Shown here: piece by piece, positions 1-13,400 of the stretch
Layout: every line of letters begins with the position of its first letter
Position numbering within the stretch: the first letter of the stretch is position 1
NCBI GenBank assembly: GCA_036365455.1
Contig: JAWQUS010000003.1
Span: 4,856,001 to 4,920,000, forward strand
From: Macrosoma leucophasiata
Lineage: Eukaryota > Arthropoda > Insecta > Lepidoptera > Hedylidae
Reading direction: 5' to 3'
DNA length: 64,000 nt
Notes under the pieces: model-generated
Told to the model about the DNA's origin: nothing
The model's database searches: none
Seen by the model: the letters and a program-made list of their open reading frames with translations, nothing else
Translations under genes and position numbers: made by a program

Positions 1-613
1 TATATGGTATGTAGTTCTACTTACAAGTAAAATATACGTGAAACTACTGGGCACAGGTTCATAACCCCACTTAACCTAAATTATTTCTGTTAGATGGTTA
101 TATGAAATGGCAACACGTTATATCCGCATAATTATGCGTTATATGACTTAAGGTTTTAGAAGACAATTAAATACTACTATTTGTTTTTTAATTATAATAT
201 AATAAACTCTCCTACGAAAATCAAACTCCATAACTGTAGAAATACCATTACTAAAAATAAGTTCTTGAAACGCTGCAAAGTTTCAACCGCTGCCCGTGTA
301 GTTGAGCCGTTAGACTGTAACAGCCATGTGCTACCCTCGAGTATTTTTAAAGTTTGTTTATTTACAATTCCTCGTACACTGCTGAGCTATTAATTTGTAA
401 AGCTGTGAAGAATATTTCCAACGCTGATTTCTGTTTATACTTTAATGTTTTTTCTGGGATAGTAATAATTTTCTTATGTTAGGAAACAGGCTGAATTAAA
501 AATGTATTTTAAAATTGTTAAAGTTTTTATGGAATTTGTCTAGTGGTACAACAATTTAAATGATGACAGTTTTACTACTATAGTCGTTTAGAAGACTACT
601 GACATATATGCAT
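1..613. other. No recognisable feature
   Basis: AT-rich, no exon-like block. A perfect 14-bp palindrome CGCATAATTATGCG is near base 125; the 70-codon frame at 181 has no coding character. Confidence 0.6.
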
Positions 614-892
614 TTACTAGTGGCAGAGTAATTGTGTCAGAACTAAAGGGCGAGTTACCTAATTGTCAGAACACAAGGGCGAATTACCTAATCTTTCTGC
701 CACCAAAAGCACTATAGTGTCCAGGTTTGATGGTGATGTATGGCCCCGTAATCACTATAACAGAGCGAAAACGGAAGTCTATTTTGACGCATCTGCATTT
801 TGATTTTTTTTTCTGCACTTCTTTGTGGTTTGTAGCACTCATGTACTATGTGATCAACTGCACGCTTGTTTACCGCTATCATTACATAAACA
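614..892 (+). mobile_element. Metulj-type SINE, diverged
   Basis: Starts TTTACTAGTGGCAGAG and ends CTGCACGCTTGTTTACCGC followed by ATTACATAAA. An internal segment (GGGCGAGTTACCTAAT) is duplicated. Confidence 0.7.
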
Positions 893-1373
893 TAGAATGA
901 ATGTTGACATTAAATTAGAGAATAGGTTTGCTCATTCAAAAAAATAGTTTAACCTTCCGCAAAAAATAACTAAATGTCAGTGAAAACCGTATCAAAATCG
1001 TTGGTCGGTTTGCCCCTAAGGTTTCGACAGTCAGTAAAAAAAGAAACAATTGAGAAAGACGCCGACAGTAGTGTTTTGTTTTATGTAAGTATTTAGGGTA
1101 TAATTTTAATTTAAAGAATAACAAGGTTTTTAAAAAATGCCTATATCGAAGCATGAGAAAGGTAAACACGAAAGGCAAATAAGGGTATGAAATGAGATTC
1201 TTATCAGACCCAGTCCGTTAGATTTAATATCCGCTTGTGACCGTTGCCCACAAATATTTACTTTCGATAACTTATTTGTATGCGTTTGCAATATCCATAA
1301 ACGCAGAAATAATCAATTACCTGAAAAGGTAAATAAGAATAATATTTTAATTAGTGACAAAACTTTAGGTAGG

Positions 1374-1420
1374 TTTACTAGTGGTGGAGTTCCAGTGGGA
1401 GTGAGTTTTGGCCAGTGTCA
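1374..1420 (+). mobile_element. Metulj-type SINE, 5' fragment
   Basis: TTACTAGTGGTGGAGTTCCA only; the rest is not recognisable. Confidence 0.5.
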
Positions 1421-1791
1421 TAACAAATTTAATTAGGACAGTTTAACTTTATACCATATATTATCATGGTAAGTACTTCACTTGTCTGCTTTTAGTTAAG
1501 AAGACCACATAACTTATAAATGTATCTGTTACGGGCAACTTGAGATGAGATAAGATATTTATTGCATCAAATATGGTACATTCAGAAATCTGGTCCCTAT
1601 GAATTTTTTTTACAAGCCTTTATACATAATGCCCGTGTTAAGTTCTTTTTTGTTGACAGTACAACCTAGACTAAAAGAAAATAGGCCAAACGCACGCCAC
1701 ACGAGCGAATTAATCAAAATGCCCGGTTTAATCCCTCGGTCCAAGTGATAAATTCAATAAATTCAATCAATTGCTTACGTTGATTTTTTTA

Positions 1792-1857
1792 ATGGACCAC
1801 GGGCTGTCGAACTTTATAATATGGACCACGGGCTGTCGAACTTTATAATATGGACCG
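1792..1857. repeat. 29-bp tandem duplication
   Basis: ATGGACCACGGGCTGTCGAA plus nine bases occurs twice in a row and starts a third time. Confidence 0.9.
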
Positions 1858-3540
1858 GTCTAAGTAATTAAAATACTAAAAAAATTATCAAGTAGCCCGA
1901 TGCTCTTGGAAACGGCCCTGTTAATCATGTTGTCCGTAAAATGGTGGCAGAATTCCACTATCGAAGTTCAACGGCATATGCACCATCGCATCACCTACCT
2001 ACTCGCTAATCTCTGGAGCTAAACATTTTCTCATTTTTAAACCTTCTTTTAAACTTCACATAGGTAATTCTGATGCTGATGATTCGGCATTTCAAGGTGA
2101 AGACATAGTTAACTGCAATCCAAAGCGGTAGCTAGCTAATGCGCAGCAGCATCCCGCGATAATATAGTCTTTATGCATATTACGACTATACTGACTATAG
2201 GCTATGTATAGATTTCTATATCGTCTAGAGGAGCAGGACTTAAACCGCGAATACATGCAATACAGTTATCTTAATGCTCTATTTAGCTTCACTACACGCC
2301 GAACATAAAATTTTATATATTATTATGTATTTAGGTACACGGGGTGTGAATAGGTGCTTAAGACCACAACAAGCGCAACATGGTCACTATAGGCACTCGA
2401 ACGAAATTGACTCTAGTCTAACTTTCACCTCACAAAATAGTGATAATGTGTGCGATACCCCCCATTATTCGCTTTGAAAGCTCATTGACCACTTTCACTG
2501 TCATTATTTTGTATTGATCATTATTTTGATGTTTGCAGCCATGATAATTTGTTGCTGGTACAACAATTGGGCGAACATTTTAAAATCGCTTAAACTACAT
2601 TTGGAATAATGATAACACAACTATGCCTCAGTGATTTTCCTATGTCATGGGTTGCATGTTTAAAACATATAATAGTAAGAATTAACGTGCGAATATAAGT
2701 ACAAATGATAATATGATTGGATATGATGATAACTGTTCGTCTTCTTAATTTACTTATTCAACTCATGTTACTGAATATCAGATGTTGAAAAGATGTTTTC
2801 TATTAAATAGATAAGAAATTGGATTAATATTAATGAGATTTCCATACTTGAGCGGGAACTTATATAGTTTATATCAAAATTATCTTTTTACAAAATGACC
2901 TTAAAAATATAAGTACTATGCGACATTATTTTGCAAAGACTCCATTAATATGTTTTATTAACAAATACGAAACTTTTTACGTTTACTTACCTAAAGGCCT
3001 AACAAAAGATTTCAACGATTTGAGACCATTGTTTTTTATATTATTTCGCATTAACACATGCCTGTGAAATGTATTTTAAAGAAAAATGGAAAGAAAAATT
3101 TGACTTCAGGCGAGATTTGCGACCAAACAATACTAGATATTAAATTTGAAAAAGTTTGAAATGTTCAAATAACTTTCTTGTCACCGTGCTTTTAAATAAA
3201 AAATATAGTTATTATATGTTTTACGAGAATTTTAAGGTGGATTTTCTAAGAAAGAATGTTAACGACTCCCTAAAAAGTGCTCTTATACCTTTTAAGACAA
3301 TCATCCACTTAAAAGCTTGTCAACATTTTTCTGTTTAGGAATATTTTCTTAATGTTTCCCGGGTAAAGTTCATTGTCATTTTATAAATTAAACAGTAGTT
3401 ACTTAAGTACCTACTGGGTACTTAAAAGAAAGAAAGTATTTAAAAAATACGTTACTTCATCTAACTGGTCGTAAATACGACAGAATCTGAAGATCTCAGG
3501 ATATTCTGTTGTAGAGCGCAGGCGTAATAATATTATAGTT
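1858..3540. other. No recognisable feature
   Basis: AT-rich unique-looking sequence; short open frames only. Confidence 0.6.
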
Positions 3541-3690
3541 TGTTTGCTGGCAGAGTTCCAGTGTCGGTACCTATTCGAAGGGATAGAAAATAGGTAACTA
3601 ATCTATCTGCTGTCAAATATTTCAGTTCAGCACTTGATATGTACCTCGTTAGATGGTATATAATAACCCTGTCTTATTGCCTGTTACATA
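3541..3690 (+). mobile_element. Metulj-type SINE, diverged 5' half
   Basis: GCTGGCAGAGTTCCAGTGTC, then AACTAATCTATCTGCTGTCA and GTTAGATGGTA in family order. Confidence 0.55.
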
Positions 3691-3713
3691 GATGAAAAAC
3701 TAACCCCCTTATT

Positions 3714-3843
3714 CATAAACGTATTTTAGCTAAAGTGTTGCTAATCTCTCCTTTGTCTATATCTATCCTCTACATTTGACAATACAACTGACAAAGACAG
3801 CATATTATAGCTAAAACGTATCTAATGTACGTTTATGAATAAG
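3714..3843. mobile_element. Second copy of the CCCCCTTATTCATAAACG MITE
   Basis: Same termini and interior as the copy at 60709 (including GCTAAAGTGTTGCTAAT), with a decayed right end (AATAAGATG). Confidence 0.7.
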
Positions 3844-6308
3844 ATGAATAGGCTTTAGGGTGAATTTTTGTATTTTACCAAAAAATCAGAAATTCCAAAA
3901 CCACCTATCAGGCTACCATTAGAGACTACTACTCAGGGGGTGTCCATACTACCTGAGGCGTTTTCCTCCCTCTGGTGAGATGACGTGAGATTAGGCTCAA
4001 CCTCTTCCCCCATTCCCCAATCCCACGCATTGTCTTATTCAAAATGTGTTTATGTCAAATGGGTTGAATTTATAGGAGCAGTAATTACTAACTGCTACGA
4101 TCGAACAAACTGGCCTACCGTCACTTAATTGCTCAAGGAACCTAACGTTTCAAGAGCACTAAAACTGAATGAATTCGTTCACCAAAATCAATCGTACGCG
4201 AAACCAAAAAAACGACTCTAAAAACCCGATCAAATTGATAACGCCATAAAACATTCTCAGGCTCCAAATAATAACACATTCCACGTCGATGAAACGGTTA
4301 CCATACGGTCAGATTCCGTACGGGTGCGGGACCCGTCTGGCCCGGGGTGACGTCACCATGACTCACTTCATTCAAACCTAGAACGATGATTCTGGGGAGT
4401 TCTGGCGACTGTTACACACGTACCAACTTATTGATTTTAAGGGTTCCGTACTTCAAATGAAATCGGTGTCTCCGTTTGTCGCAGCCGATTTTCTCTAAAA
4501 CTAAAAAGCAAGTAGGTACCTACCTATATTTTTTGCGTTTCAGGCATCGATATTATAATATTGCCTACAAATGAACCTATTACATTTTTGAAGGATTGTT
4601 ACGATAATACAATGCAATACGATTTTTTATTAATAACGTCATAGTAACAGGTCATTGATATAACTAGTATACGAGATACTAGAGATACTAAATATAATAT
4701 AGAAATAGAAACAAGTTCATTAGGTGGAAAGTTAAATAAAGAAATATAAAAAGCCTAGATCTGCTAGGTATTAAAATCTAATCAAAACATTTTTCAAATC
4801 AAGAGTCGTATTACACATATCTCAAAATGCAAATTCGTTTAACACAGAAACCTCTATTTCTGTCCATTTCATTATCGTCCGGTTTTCTAACTATTCCTTT
4901 GCTACAGATTCAAATGATTTCAGGTCATTGCATTGCAAATACAAGATTTTAGGAATGGTGATCTTACATCGATTAATCGCGAAATCGATTTCTGGGCCAA
5001 AAACGATTATATTAATCAATCTCTTACAGTTTATTTTTTCAGTTTATTTCATTTATTTCATATAATTAGGCTCCTGGAGAGCACTTTTACATCGTCATTT
5101 TTTTTTAAACTAACCTAGAGTGAATAACCACTAATAATAATCAAAAATACATAATAAATTAAGTAGACACTGAACAATTTTGTATAATATGGAAAGCATC
5201 AAATATCGTAACACTGAATCGATCCAGTTAATCGATACGTACTCCACCCTATGAAATCAAGGTTCGATTTTTTTTGTACATACAAATTGTTAAACGTAGG
5301 TACTTATTACTACTTATCCCAACCTCAGTGAAATAAATGATATGGTGATACGTTTTATCGGTCCAATTTGTTTTCCATGATTGGATTTATACTGAAAAAT
5401 CATACTCAGGAAGGCAAAGCGAAAAAATAAATCGTGCACAGATTAATCGAGCATAGATTTTTCTTGCCTAGATTTTTTCTGGATAGTTTAATCAAATCAA
5501 GCTTTGATTCGAATCGATTTTAAATATGTTTTTTTTTTCTGAAAGTATCGCTATCCCTACAAGAGATTACCACATTGGTTCTATATTTACGATTTCAATC
5601 TGTATCATATGAAATATTCGCAATAATAACCCTACTTTTAACAGACTTTAAAACAGGAGGCGGTTCTATGTTCTACTATATGTATCTTTTTGTATGATAC
5701 ATACTCTAAGATCTTCTCTCTAAAATCTTTTTGCTATTATTAGGTATTACACAGTATTCTGTTATTTTTCACTATGTTGTTTTCTTCTTGTAATTTTAAT
5801 GTAACTTCAAAAATGTATTATAGGTATGTAGGTACTTATAAAACTATTTTCGATCCAACTTGAATCTTGTAAACTGGAAAGAGATCAAAATTCGTTATTG
5901 AAGTCCTTATCTAGATTAAATGCAGTAGGTACATACGTGTATCAGCAGTAGTACATACATTAAATCGATGTGAATTAGTTACACATTGGTTACACCTCAG
6001 TACAAATGCAAAAACCCCTCGCAGTTGGTTTGACTGCTCTTTGTTTACGTTATCCCAGTGCTCTGTTATTATTATGTGAGAACTGAGAACTTCGAACAAT
6101 TCTAACTGAACATATCATTATGCAAATAAAGCTGTAACAATGAATCTTCAACTTGAAAAGTACCTAATTGCGGAAGTCGTTTTTTACTAGTATTGCATGC
6201 CCAGGTATGTCGTAAGTATTTCAATAGATATCGCGAATGGACGCCTTCAAGTCATTCTTTGTGATGTTTTTACGTGTACCCATTTTGAAGTTGGTGGGGC
6301 TCATGAGC
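3844..6308. other. Mostly featureless, several ATCGAT sites
   Basis: ATCGAT/AATCGATT occurs repeatedly between 4960 and 5520; a GC-richer patch near 4310-4360 has no coding frame. Nothing else is supported. Confidence 0.5.
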
Positions 6309-6583
6309 TTAAGGGTCAGCTCACTGCAGCCACCCGGCACCCGACCAGCACCGCTTCGTTTTACGGCGTCCACTCGTTATCGACGGGTGGTCCACGGGTG
6401 AACGACGTTATGTTACTTGTGAACCACTCGCGGACCGCGCGCGGTTCACTTGGGAACAGCGAGTTGGCAATACAAAGTCAACGCAAGACAAGCCAGTGGT
6501 CACTGAGTGGTCCACGCGCAGACCGCTCGAGGAGGTCGGGCGCTGGTCAGGTGCCGGGTGGCTCTAGTGAGCTATGGCCCTAA
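6309..6583. mobile_element. GC-rich foldback (MITE-like) element
   Basis: Left AGCTCACTGCAGCCACCCGG and right (inverted) AGCTCACTAGAGCCACCCGG bound a GC-rich 275-bp block inside AT-rich DNA. The 128-codon open frame across it is a by-product of composition. Exact ends and target duplication are uncertain. Confidence 0.6.
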
Positions 6584-8232
6584 GTTGGAGCATCATTATA
6601 CCGCCTTCCGTCACGCAACACGACTCTACGAGGCCAGTTGAAACTTACAACTAAATTTTCAATGCTAACACTACTAACAGGCCATAACAACACTCGTAAT
6701 CCACTTAGTGTGTAATACAAATAATACCTTCCGATGTTATTTTACAGAGTCATAAAAATACTTATATAATATATGCTAATGACTGTGGTAAGTAATTACA
6801 GGATAGAAGAAATAAAACGTAACAAAAAATCTCAATATCCTACTAGTCACACAATTAGAGCAGATCGGTTTATAATCATGAGTCATAGGTAAGCAAAAAA
6901 TAACCTTCGGTTACAATGTCTCAGTGAATCCACGTCTCAACAAATCCGATGTTCATGTAACCAAATTAAAATACGGACAGTTTGCCGAAAAAGGGGACAA
7001 AACCAAAAAAGCTAAATTGTTCTCTGCTTTTAGAATTCGACACCGTCATTTAAGGTTATTTAAACCACGCCGATGTTTGTCGTTCGTCAGCCAAAAAAAC
7101 TGCATACAATCCCAAGGTCCAAGCAATGTTAGTAATTACCTACTTAAGCACAATCAATTGGGCAACAAGCTAATACACCTTCTATTATTTGATAAATGTA
7201 AATAAGATGTGGGAGGAACTTAATTCTACAAGTGACGGTTGAATGATGGTACCAATCACAAACAAATTAATGACTTGTACGATTTAGTAATAGCTATAAA
7301 CAATACGCTCACTAAGCATTTAAAACAGACATTAGCCAAGATAGAATCATAAAAAGAACAAAATATCGTTATTAACTTCGCATGATCATAAACAACTCTA
7401 AAAGAAAGGTGTCTCACATTATTCAGATTAAAACGGCTCAAAATAAAAATCAAATAATATTCCTAGTTGGTTTTATTCGATTGTATGTATTGGATTGAAT
7501 ATCAATGAGAGTTCGCACCTAGTTCGCCCACAAACCAATATCGATCACCAAACTTGATGGGCGAGAAATTTTATAGGCAGCCGAAACCGATTGACCTCGC
7601 CTCCGCTTTAGACAACATTTTGGACTCATCGTTCTTCCGGACGGAGCCTACAAATCATGTGTCGGTGATACTGATACTGATAATAGTCACGGCAGTTTCC
7701 GACGTAGAAATTCCAAGTAATTATCATAAATGGGCCCGGTCCAACGAGACGATTGAGATAACCGACAACGGTTCGCTATCGGCTCGCATCCATTCAACAA
7801 ATGCATAGCTTCGCTTCGCTAATTTATGTGAGGTCTGACATCGTTTTCATCGTTCACCTCTATTAAGCTATATTCGAGATGGACAATACAATTTGAGTTA
7901 TCGATGCATGAGAAATCAGAAGTTTACTCGAACGCAGCGCGAACAATCAATTTTATGATTTCGAACTTGACCTTGTTACATCATGGCTTCGAAGAGTTAA
8001 CACAATTTACGGCGACGTAACCCGCGGTAATGTCGCCTCTGATTACATTGTTGCCAGATCAAATAATCAAGAGTATGAAATATATAACATTGTTCATTGT
8101 TACACTTAATTGCAGCTATTAGAACATTTGCTCCTTCGGTGAGCTCCGTGTTGTATTATTAAAGCTGATAAAGATCTAAAGTATAGGTCGTCTGGTAGTT
8201 TTGATCTATAATATTCTTTTGTGTCCACATAC
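6584..8232. other. Unassigned; contains a coding-like open frame at 7557-7808
   Basis: The frame from ATG 7557 reads MGEKFYRQPKPIDLASALDN with a hydrophobic stretch HVSVILILIIVTAVSD. I do not recognise the product; no splice-site pair or homology supports it. Confidence 0.3.
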
Positions 8233-8370
8233 TTTCCAATTGACCTTTGCTGAAGTTATAAAGGTGTGTGGAAATAGTCCAAGGCCAGCCACCGGTGGCG
8301 GATTTGGATCCGGTGGTCACGATTCGATTGAACTCGCTTTGTGATAATTGCTGCTTAGCACTCCGCAATA
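8233..8370 (-). pseudogene. Possible S1 serine-protease exon fragment
   Basis: The - strand reads NRIVTTGSKSATGGWPWTIS, then THLYNFSKGQLE followed by a GTATGT donor. The spacing I-V-x-x-G-x5-G-x-W-P-W fits the activation site and N-terminus of insect clip-type or trypsin-like proteases (IVxNGxxxxxGxWPW). An upstream YCGV in another frame could be the linking cysteine region, which would imply a frameshift. No catalytic His, Asp or Ser exon is found nearby. Confidence 0.35.
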
Positions 8371-9049
8371 GAAAGACTCGTGATAAGACCAGATATTTTG
8401 CGATAAGCATATTGAATGGAGTCACTGAGTGTCTTTTGTGAAACGCTCTTAAAATTTCAACTTTATTACCTTGTAGAATTTTAGTGCATAAATTAATATT
8501 TATTACATGTTATTTGTCAAAACATAATTCGTTCTTTCTCTAAATTATATGGTTGAATAAATTGTGACACAATAACTTCTGTCGAAGTAGGTGGGTAAAT
8601 TTTAGTTTTATGGGGATGAATAATTTTATTGTCTCATAATTTATCACTTCGTTGACAAATAATGGGTTTGGATGAAAATTTGATGTGCAAATCCTCTATA
8701 AATGTATCAATAACAACGTAAAAAACAAAATTATCGTCGTTAATTTTTATTGTAAATGCATTAAAAACATAGGTATATCATCCGGTCATTCCATTTGTAT
8801 CTTCGCGGTTATTAACACATGATCCATCGTGAGAGCGGTCGTTCAACCGGAACTCTGCATTGAAGGCTAGTGAGACCGCATCTTCTAAGAGATAATTCTG
8901 TATCGTAAATACGTTTGAGTCTAGCGTGCCTATCTTATCTTATATGTTTTAATTGTTTATTGTCTTTGTCATCCCTATTTAAACAAGAGGCATTAATTCT
9001 TAAACTTCATCGTCATTGCGATCGGTCTGTAATTTTATGTTCTATTCAT

Positions 9050-9225
9050 TACTTTGGTCCTGAAATTTCCGTCACAGAGGCATAACACCTTAGAGGCCTC
9101 AGGGGTGGTAACGCGTCTGCACTTCGACTTTGGTCTTTGTGTGGGTGTTTATAGGCTGCAGTCATCACTTAACATCAATGTGAACAGCATGCTTGTTTGC
9201 CACTACCATTACATAAAAAAATACA
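9050..9225 (+). mobile_element. Metulj-type SINE, 5'-truncated
   Basis: CACAGAGGCATAACACCTTA through CAGTCATCACTTAACATCAA and TGCTTGTTTGCCAC to ATTACATAAAAAAA. Confidence 0.85.
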
Positions 9226-9940
9226 GATTTTTATATGCCTCGTATGAACGTTTTAGATATTACACAAACAGTAGGTAGGTGAACAAAAATAACTAAATGG
9301 TCATCTTTTTTAGTGTTTGATTTTCATTCTCAGAGAGAAAAAATAAAACAAGTCAATGGAAAATTTCGTTTAGTTTTGAGCAGGTACTAGGCAAATATTG
9401 TTTGATAATAAGAAACTGAACATTCAGTAGAGACTGCATTTGGAATTCACCTTATTGAAAGCCATACTATGATGAACAAAATAATAACTGCCCCTAGGAG
9501 CTTATATGTATGGATGAACTAAATAATTTAAATATATCCAGTACTTTTGTTCAACATTCATTTGCAGTTAAAATCTTATGGTTTTGTTAGCCGTATGTCA
9601 GATCTTTTATAGACTTTATATGACGATAACCTAGGTATGCACAAAACATGCAACAAAATTGCATGACAATAGTAAACTTAGATCGTTTCACACAAGTTAG
9701 CTTTCAGGTTGTATGGTGAGCTTTAGAGGTATTATTTGATGAGGTCCCAACCATATCCCTCCCATACAGGTGTGTACGATCTGAAAGCAGCCGACCGTGT
9801 GACCTACAAACCACTGTAAGCGTCGGTGAGGCCGTACGCTTTGTCAGGCCATTTCACCCGTCCGCCATTGCCTTTTAGCAGGCACACGAAACATTTTTTT
9901 TTTCAATACGAAACAAACGCCTTTTTTATGTATTGATAGC

Positions 9941-10235
9941 TTTTTTTTTTTTTTTAATGTAATGGAAGTGGTAAACAAGCATGCAGTTCACATTGATGTT
10001 AAGTGATAACTGCAGCCTATAGACACCCACACAAAGACCAAGGTCAAAATGCAGATGCGTTACCACTCCTGAGGCCTAAGGTCTTATGCCTCTGTGCCGG
10101 AAATTACAGGGCCGTACATTACCACCTGACCGGAACACGATAGTGTTGAACACTACCATTTAGCGGCAAGTATATTAGGTAATGCGGTGGTGCCTACGCC
10201 CGCGAGCTCCGTCACTGGAGCTCTACCACCAGTAA
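9941..10235 (-). mobile_element. Metulj-type SINE, near full length
   Basis: Poly(T) at 9941-9955 (the A tail inverted), then ATGTAATGGAAGTGG to CTCTACCACCAGTAA. All internal blocks are present. Confidence 0.92.
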
Positions 10236-10249
10236 AAATGAAAAGCTTA

Positions 10250-10488
10250 CAAGGTATGCGGTTCACATTCATGTTAAGTGACACATCTACACAAAAACAA
10301 TCAAAATGCTGATGCGTTACCACCCCTGACAGTAAAGGTCCCTACTTGCAAGTTGCTTTGCCTCTGTAAGAGAAGTTACGGGGCCTTTACCATCTAACTA
10401 TATCATGATAGCTGAACACTACAATTTGGTGGCCGTGAGATTAGGAATGGCGGCACCAACACATTCGAACTCTGTTATCACCAGTAAA
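10250..10488 (-). mobile_element. Metulj-type SINE, older copy adjacent to the previous one
   Basis: GCGGTTCACATTCATGTTAA, GCTGATGCGTTACCACCCC and TTATCACCAGTAAA in order; more diverged than its neighbour. Confidence 0.75.
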
Positions 10489-13400
10489 GCATGAAGTACA
10501 TGAAACTACTCTGGTAATAGAACATTTCGTATTTACCAGTGTTACGCACGTGCGGCGATAGCATAGGCGGATCAAGGCAGATAAGCGACGCCGCATGTTT
10601 TATTAATGGACCCCTTTGTTTGCCTTTAAAGTCCACTTGACTATTCATGCAAAAACTTCGTGCATATCACCTGGGCTATCTTCAGAGGAAACACGTTCAC
10701 TTGATTCTGAGCACTATCCAAAATATTCGACTTTTATGCAAGAAAGTAAAAAAACACTTTGCAACTAGACAGATTTATCTTAAGGTATACAGGCCAAACA
10801 TTGATAGCCGTAAGCTATTTCAAAGAACTAGTTGTTAACATGCGTGCTTACGAACGCTGCACCTTCGTTGAGAGAGAGAGAGATCAAAATAAGACAATGT
10901 ATCGCGCGCAATGCATCGGGGACCACCGGCCGAGACTATTTGCATATCTACGGTCACCACCAACCTGTTGCATACACCATCTATGTTAATTAACCGTTAG
11001 AAGTCCTTTTTACTGGGTTACTTTTCGTAGTAGTTAAATTGACTTTGGTTTATTAGAATATTCTGAAGTGATTTCAATATATACGGTATTTTGTTTCATA
11101 CTGTCGTCACTAACGCATATGGAGAAGATAATAAGTAAAGCACTTGTTTATTTGAAGCTATGATCTTTTTTAAATTGGATACTATAATGAAGATTCTGTC
11201 TAATGTAGATTCACGACTTACGGACACTTATTATGCGTAGGCCGTAGGTACTCCAAAAAATTATACAAAAGGAACAAAGATAAATCTGCACTTTCTGTTT
11301 CGGTAGAGCCACTTCATTTATTTTCATTAAAAATCATATTTATTTCATGGAGTATCGATGAGTATGAAGACATTGAGATAAATATTTGCCCACCATTACA
11401 CGCTTTATTTCATCGAGTGAAACCATTGCAATTAACCTTTAATTGGTGCATTCATGAATTTTTGATTAGTCCGCAAATTTCTTGGGAATCACCTCTTAAT
11501 TAATGTGCACATGTCGTTCTGCTGAGCATTCTTCATAATCATTCTCTCGCCAGGATTTCGCATTTTTAAATTGTTTTTATGGTATCTGACCAATTAAACT
11601 TTAAATATTAAAGTAAAAACTTTGAGCTCAGGAATTATTCTGCGTTTCAAATTGAAGGCCACTTCAAGTTTGTTCTGAATGTTTAATTAAATTTATACGT
11701 ATTCCATCCACACATGGAATAGGAACATTTAAATAATAGTCGTCAAATATTTGTTAGAACAGCTGGTCGACTGTATAGATATATTAACTTAATATTTTTG
11801 ATAATTGTTGTTAACTTCACTCTCTACCTACCCAGTTAGGGACCTGGCGTGAAGATATATAAGATACATTTTATAGAAAACAGCAAATTAACACATTAGA
11901 ATAGTACTTTTACTTACTACTTATACGGAATGAATTTGAAGTTAATATGCGTAAAGTCGAAGATTGTTCATGCTTGTCTCTGATACGAGGGTTACTTTTA
12001 GCAGGTGATGTGTATGCTCAGATTGGATCGCCTACGCCTTACAGATTAAGTATCTGCTGACATGTCTATTTGCGCTTGAAGATATGTTTGAGATTAACTG
12101 CCATCTACATGTACCTAACGAACGTTATCTCATGATGCCATAAAAAATCCATTGCACAAAACAACAATTAGGTACCTACGCAGTATTGCCACTCCGTGTT
12201 CCGATAATTTTGTTTATTGTTCCACATACGATATTACTGGTCTACGTTAAATCAGAACGTTATAAATTTAAAAACACTATCAAAGTACTGCAAAAGCTAG
12301 ATTTGCACAACGTGAAACAATTAACAAAAGAAATCATAGTAGCTGAACACGATAACGTTGAGTTGGTTTCAATTTTTTAATTTCGTTTTCTATTACACAT
12401 TCTAAACGTACTTCTATTGACAAAAAAAAACTATTATACATACGTTTGTCACTCTCGTTTTCTTTGTAGACTGGATGATTAAAATTCTGTTCGTTGTCCC
12501 GAGATTGTAATTCAGTGTGCTTGTCAGAATCCAATCAAGTTTTTAATGCGAGTATTCGCTCTTGATAATTCAATTCTCTTTAAGGCGCTACAAGTTCATA
12601 CGCGGAATACTACTGAATAAACCTTATGATTCGGAAATAAGATTCTATTTTTTATTTCTCAAAGCTTCATTATCATCTGAATATTAAACGTACCATGCAT
12701 TGTTTGGTTGGCTCTTTTATGGAATACATTCTTGAGCCTTTATTTGAACTTCCTAGTTGTTTGTATGTATAGTAGTCTAGGAATTTTAATGACTTTATGT
12801 TATTGAAGGTATTTTTCGCGGATTTATTTTATTGCCGTTTTACGTTAATAATATATTTCAATCGTTTATTAGTTCTTTCCTTAAGATCTGTTACGAAATT
12901 AAAAGTAATTTTCAACTCTCATAATATGTGTAGCGTTGTTGTAACTAATAGGTAAATATAGAAAATTATATAAAATTGTCTTAATTACAATTCACGGCAA
13001 TTATACTTGTATGTATTACAATTGTTCTACCTATGATGTTTGAACATTGCATAATTACGTTTCCATGTTATTCATTTCACATTTGTGTTGTGATGTTATT
13101 GTTTTTATTCAAACAACAACCCGTGCATAACAGCTTTCATCTAACACCATTGTTAAATTATTGAGTAAGGTTTGTTTTAATGAAATGCAGTAATTCGCTT
13201 ATTGTTTTGTGATGAGTAGATGAGCTTTGTTTGTGACTCAAGTGTTAATCGAAAGAGTAATGATTTGTTAAATGAAACAAAAGCCTTTATTTTATTTTTA
13301 TTTAATTTGGTAACAGTTATTGTTCTAACGCAAGTGAATTAAAACCCTTTGGTTAATGATTTAGTAGCACTAATATGAATGCAAAAATGATGGTATAAAT

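Noticed and set aside
6197..6583. 128-codon open frame
   Set aside because: It runs through a GC-rich foldback element and has no protein motif.
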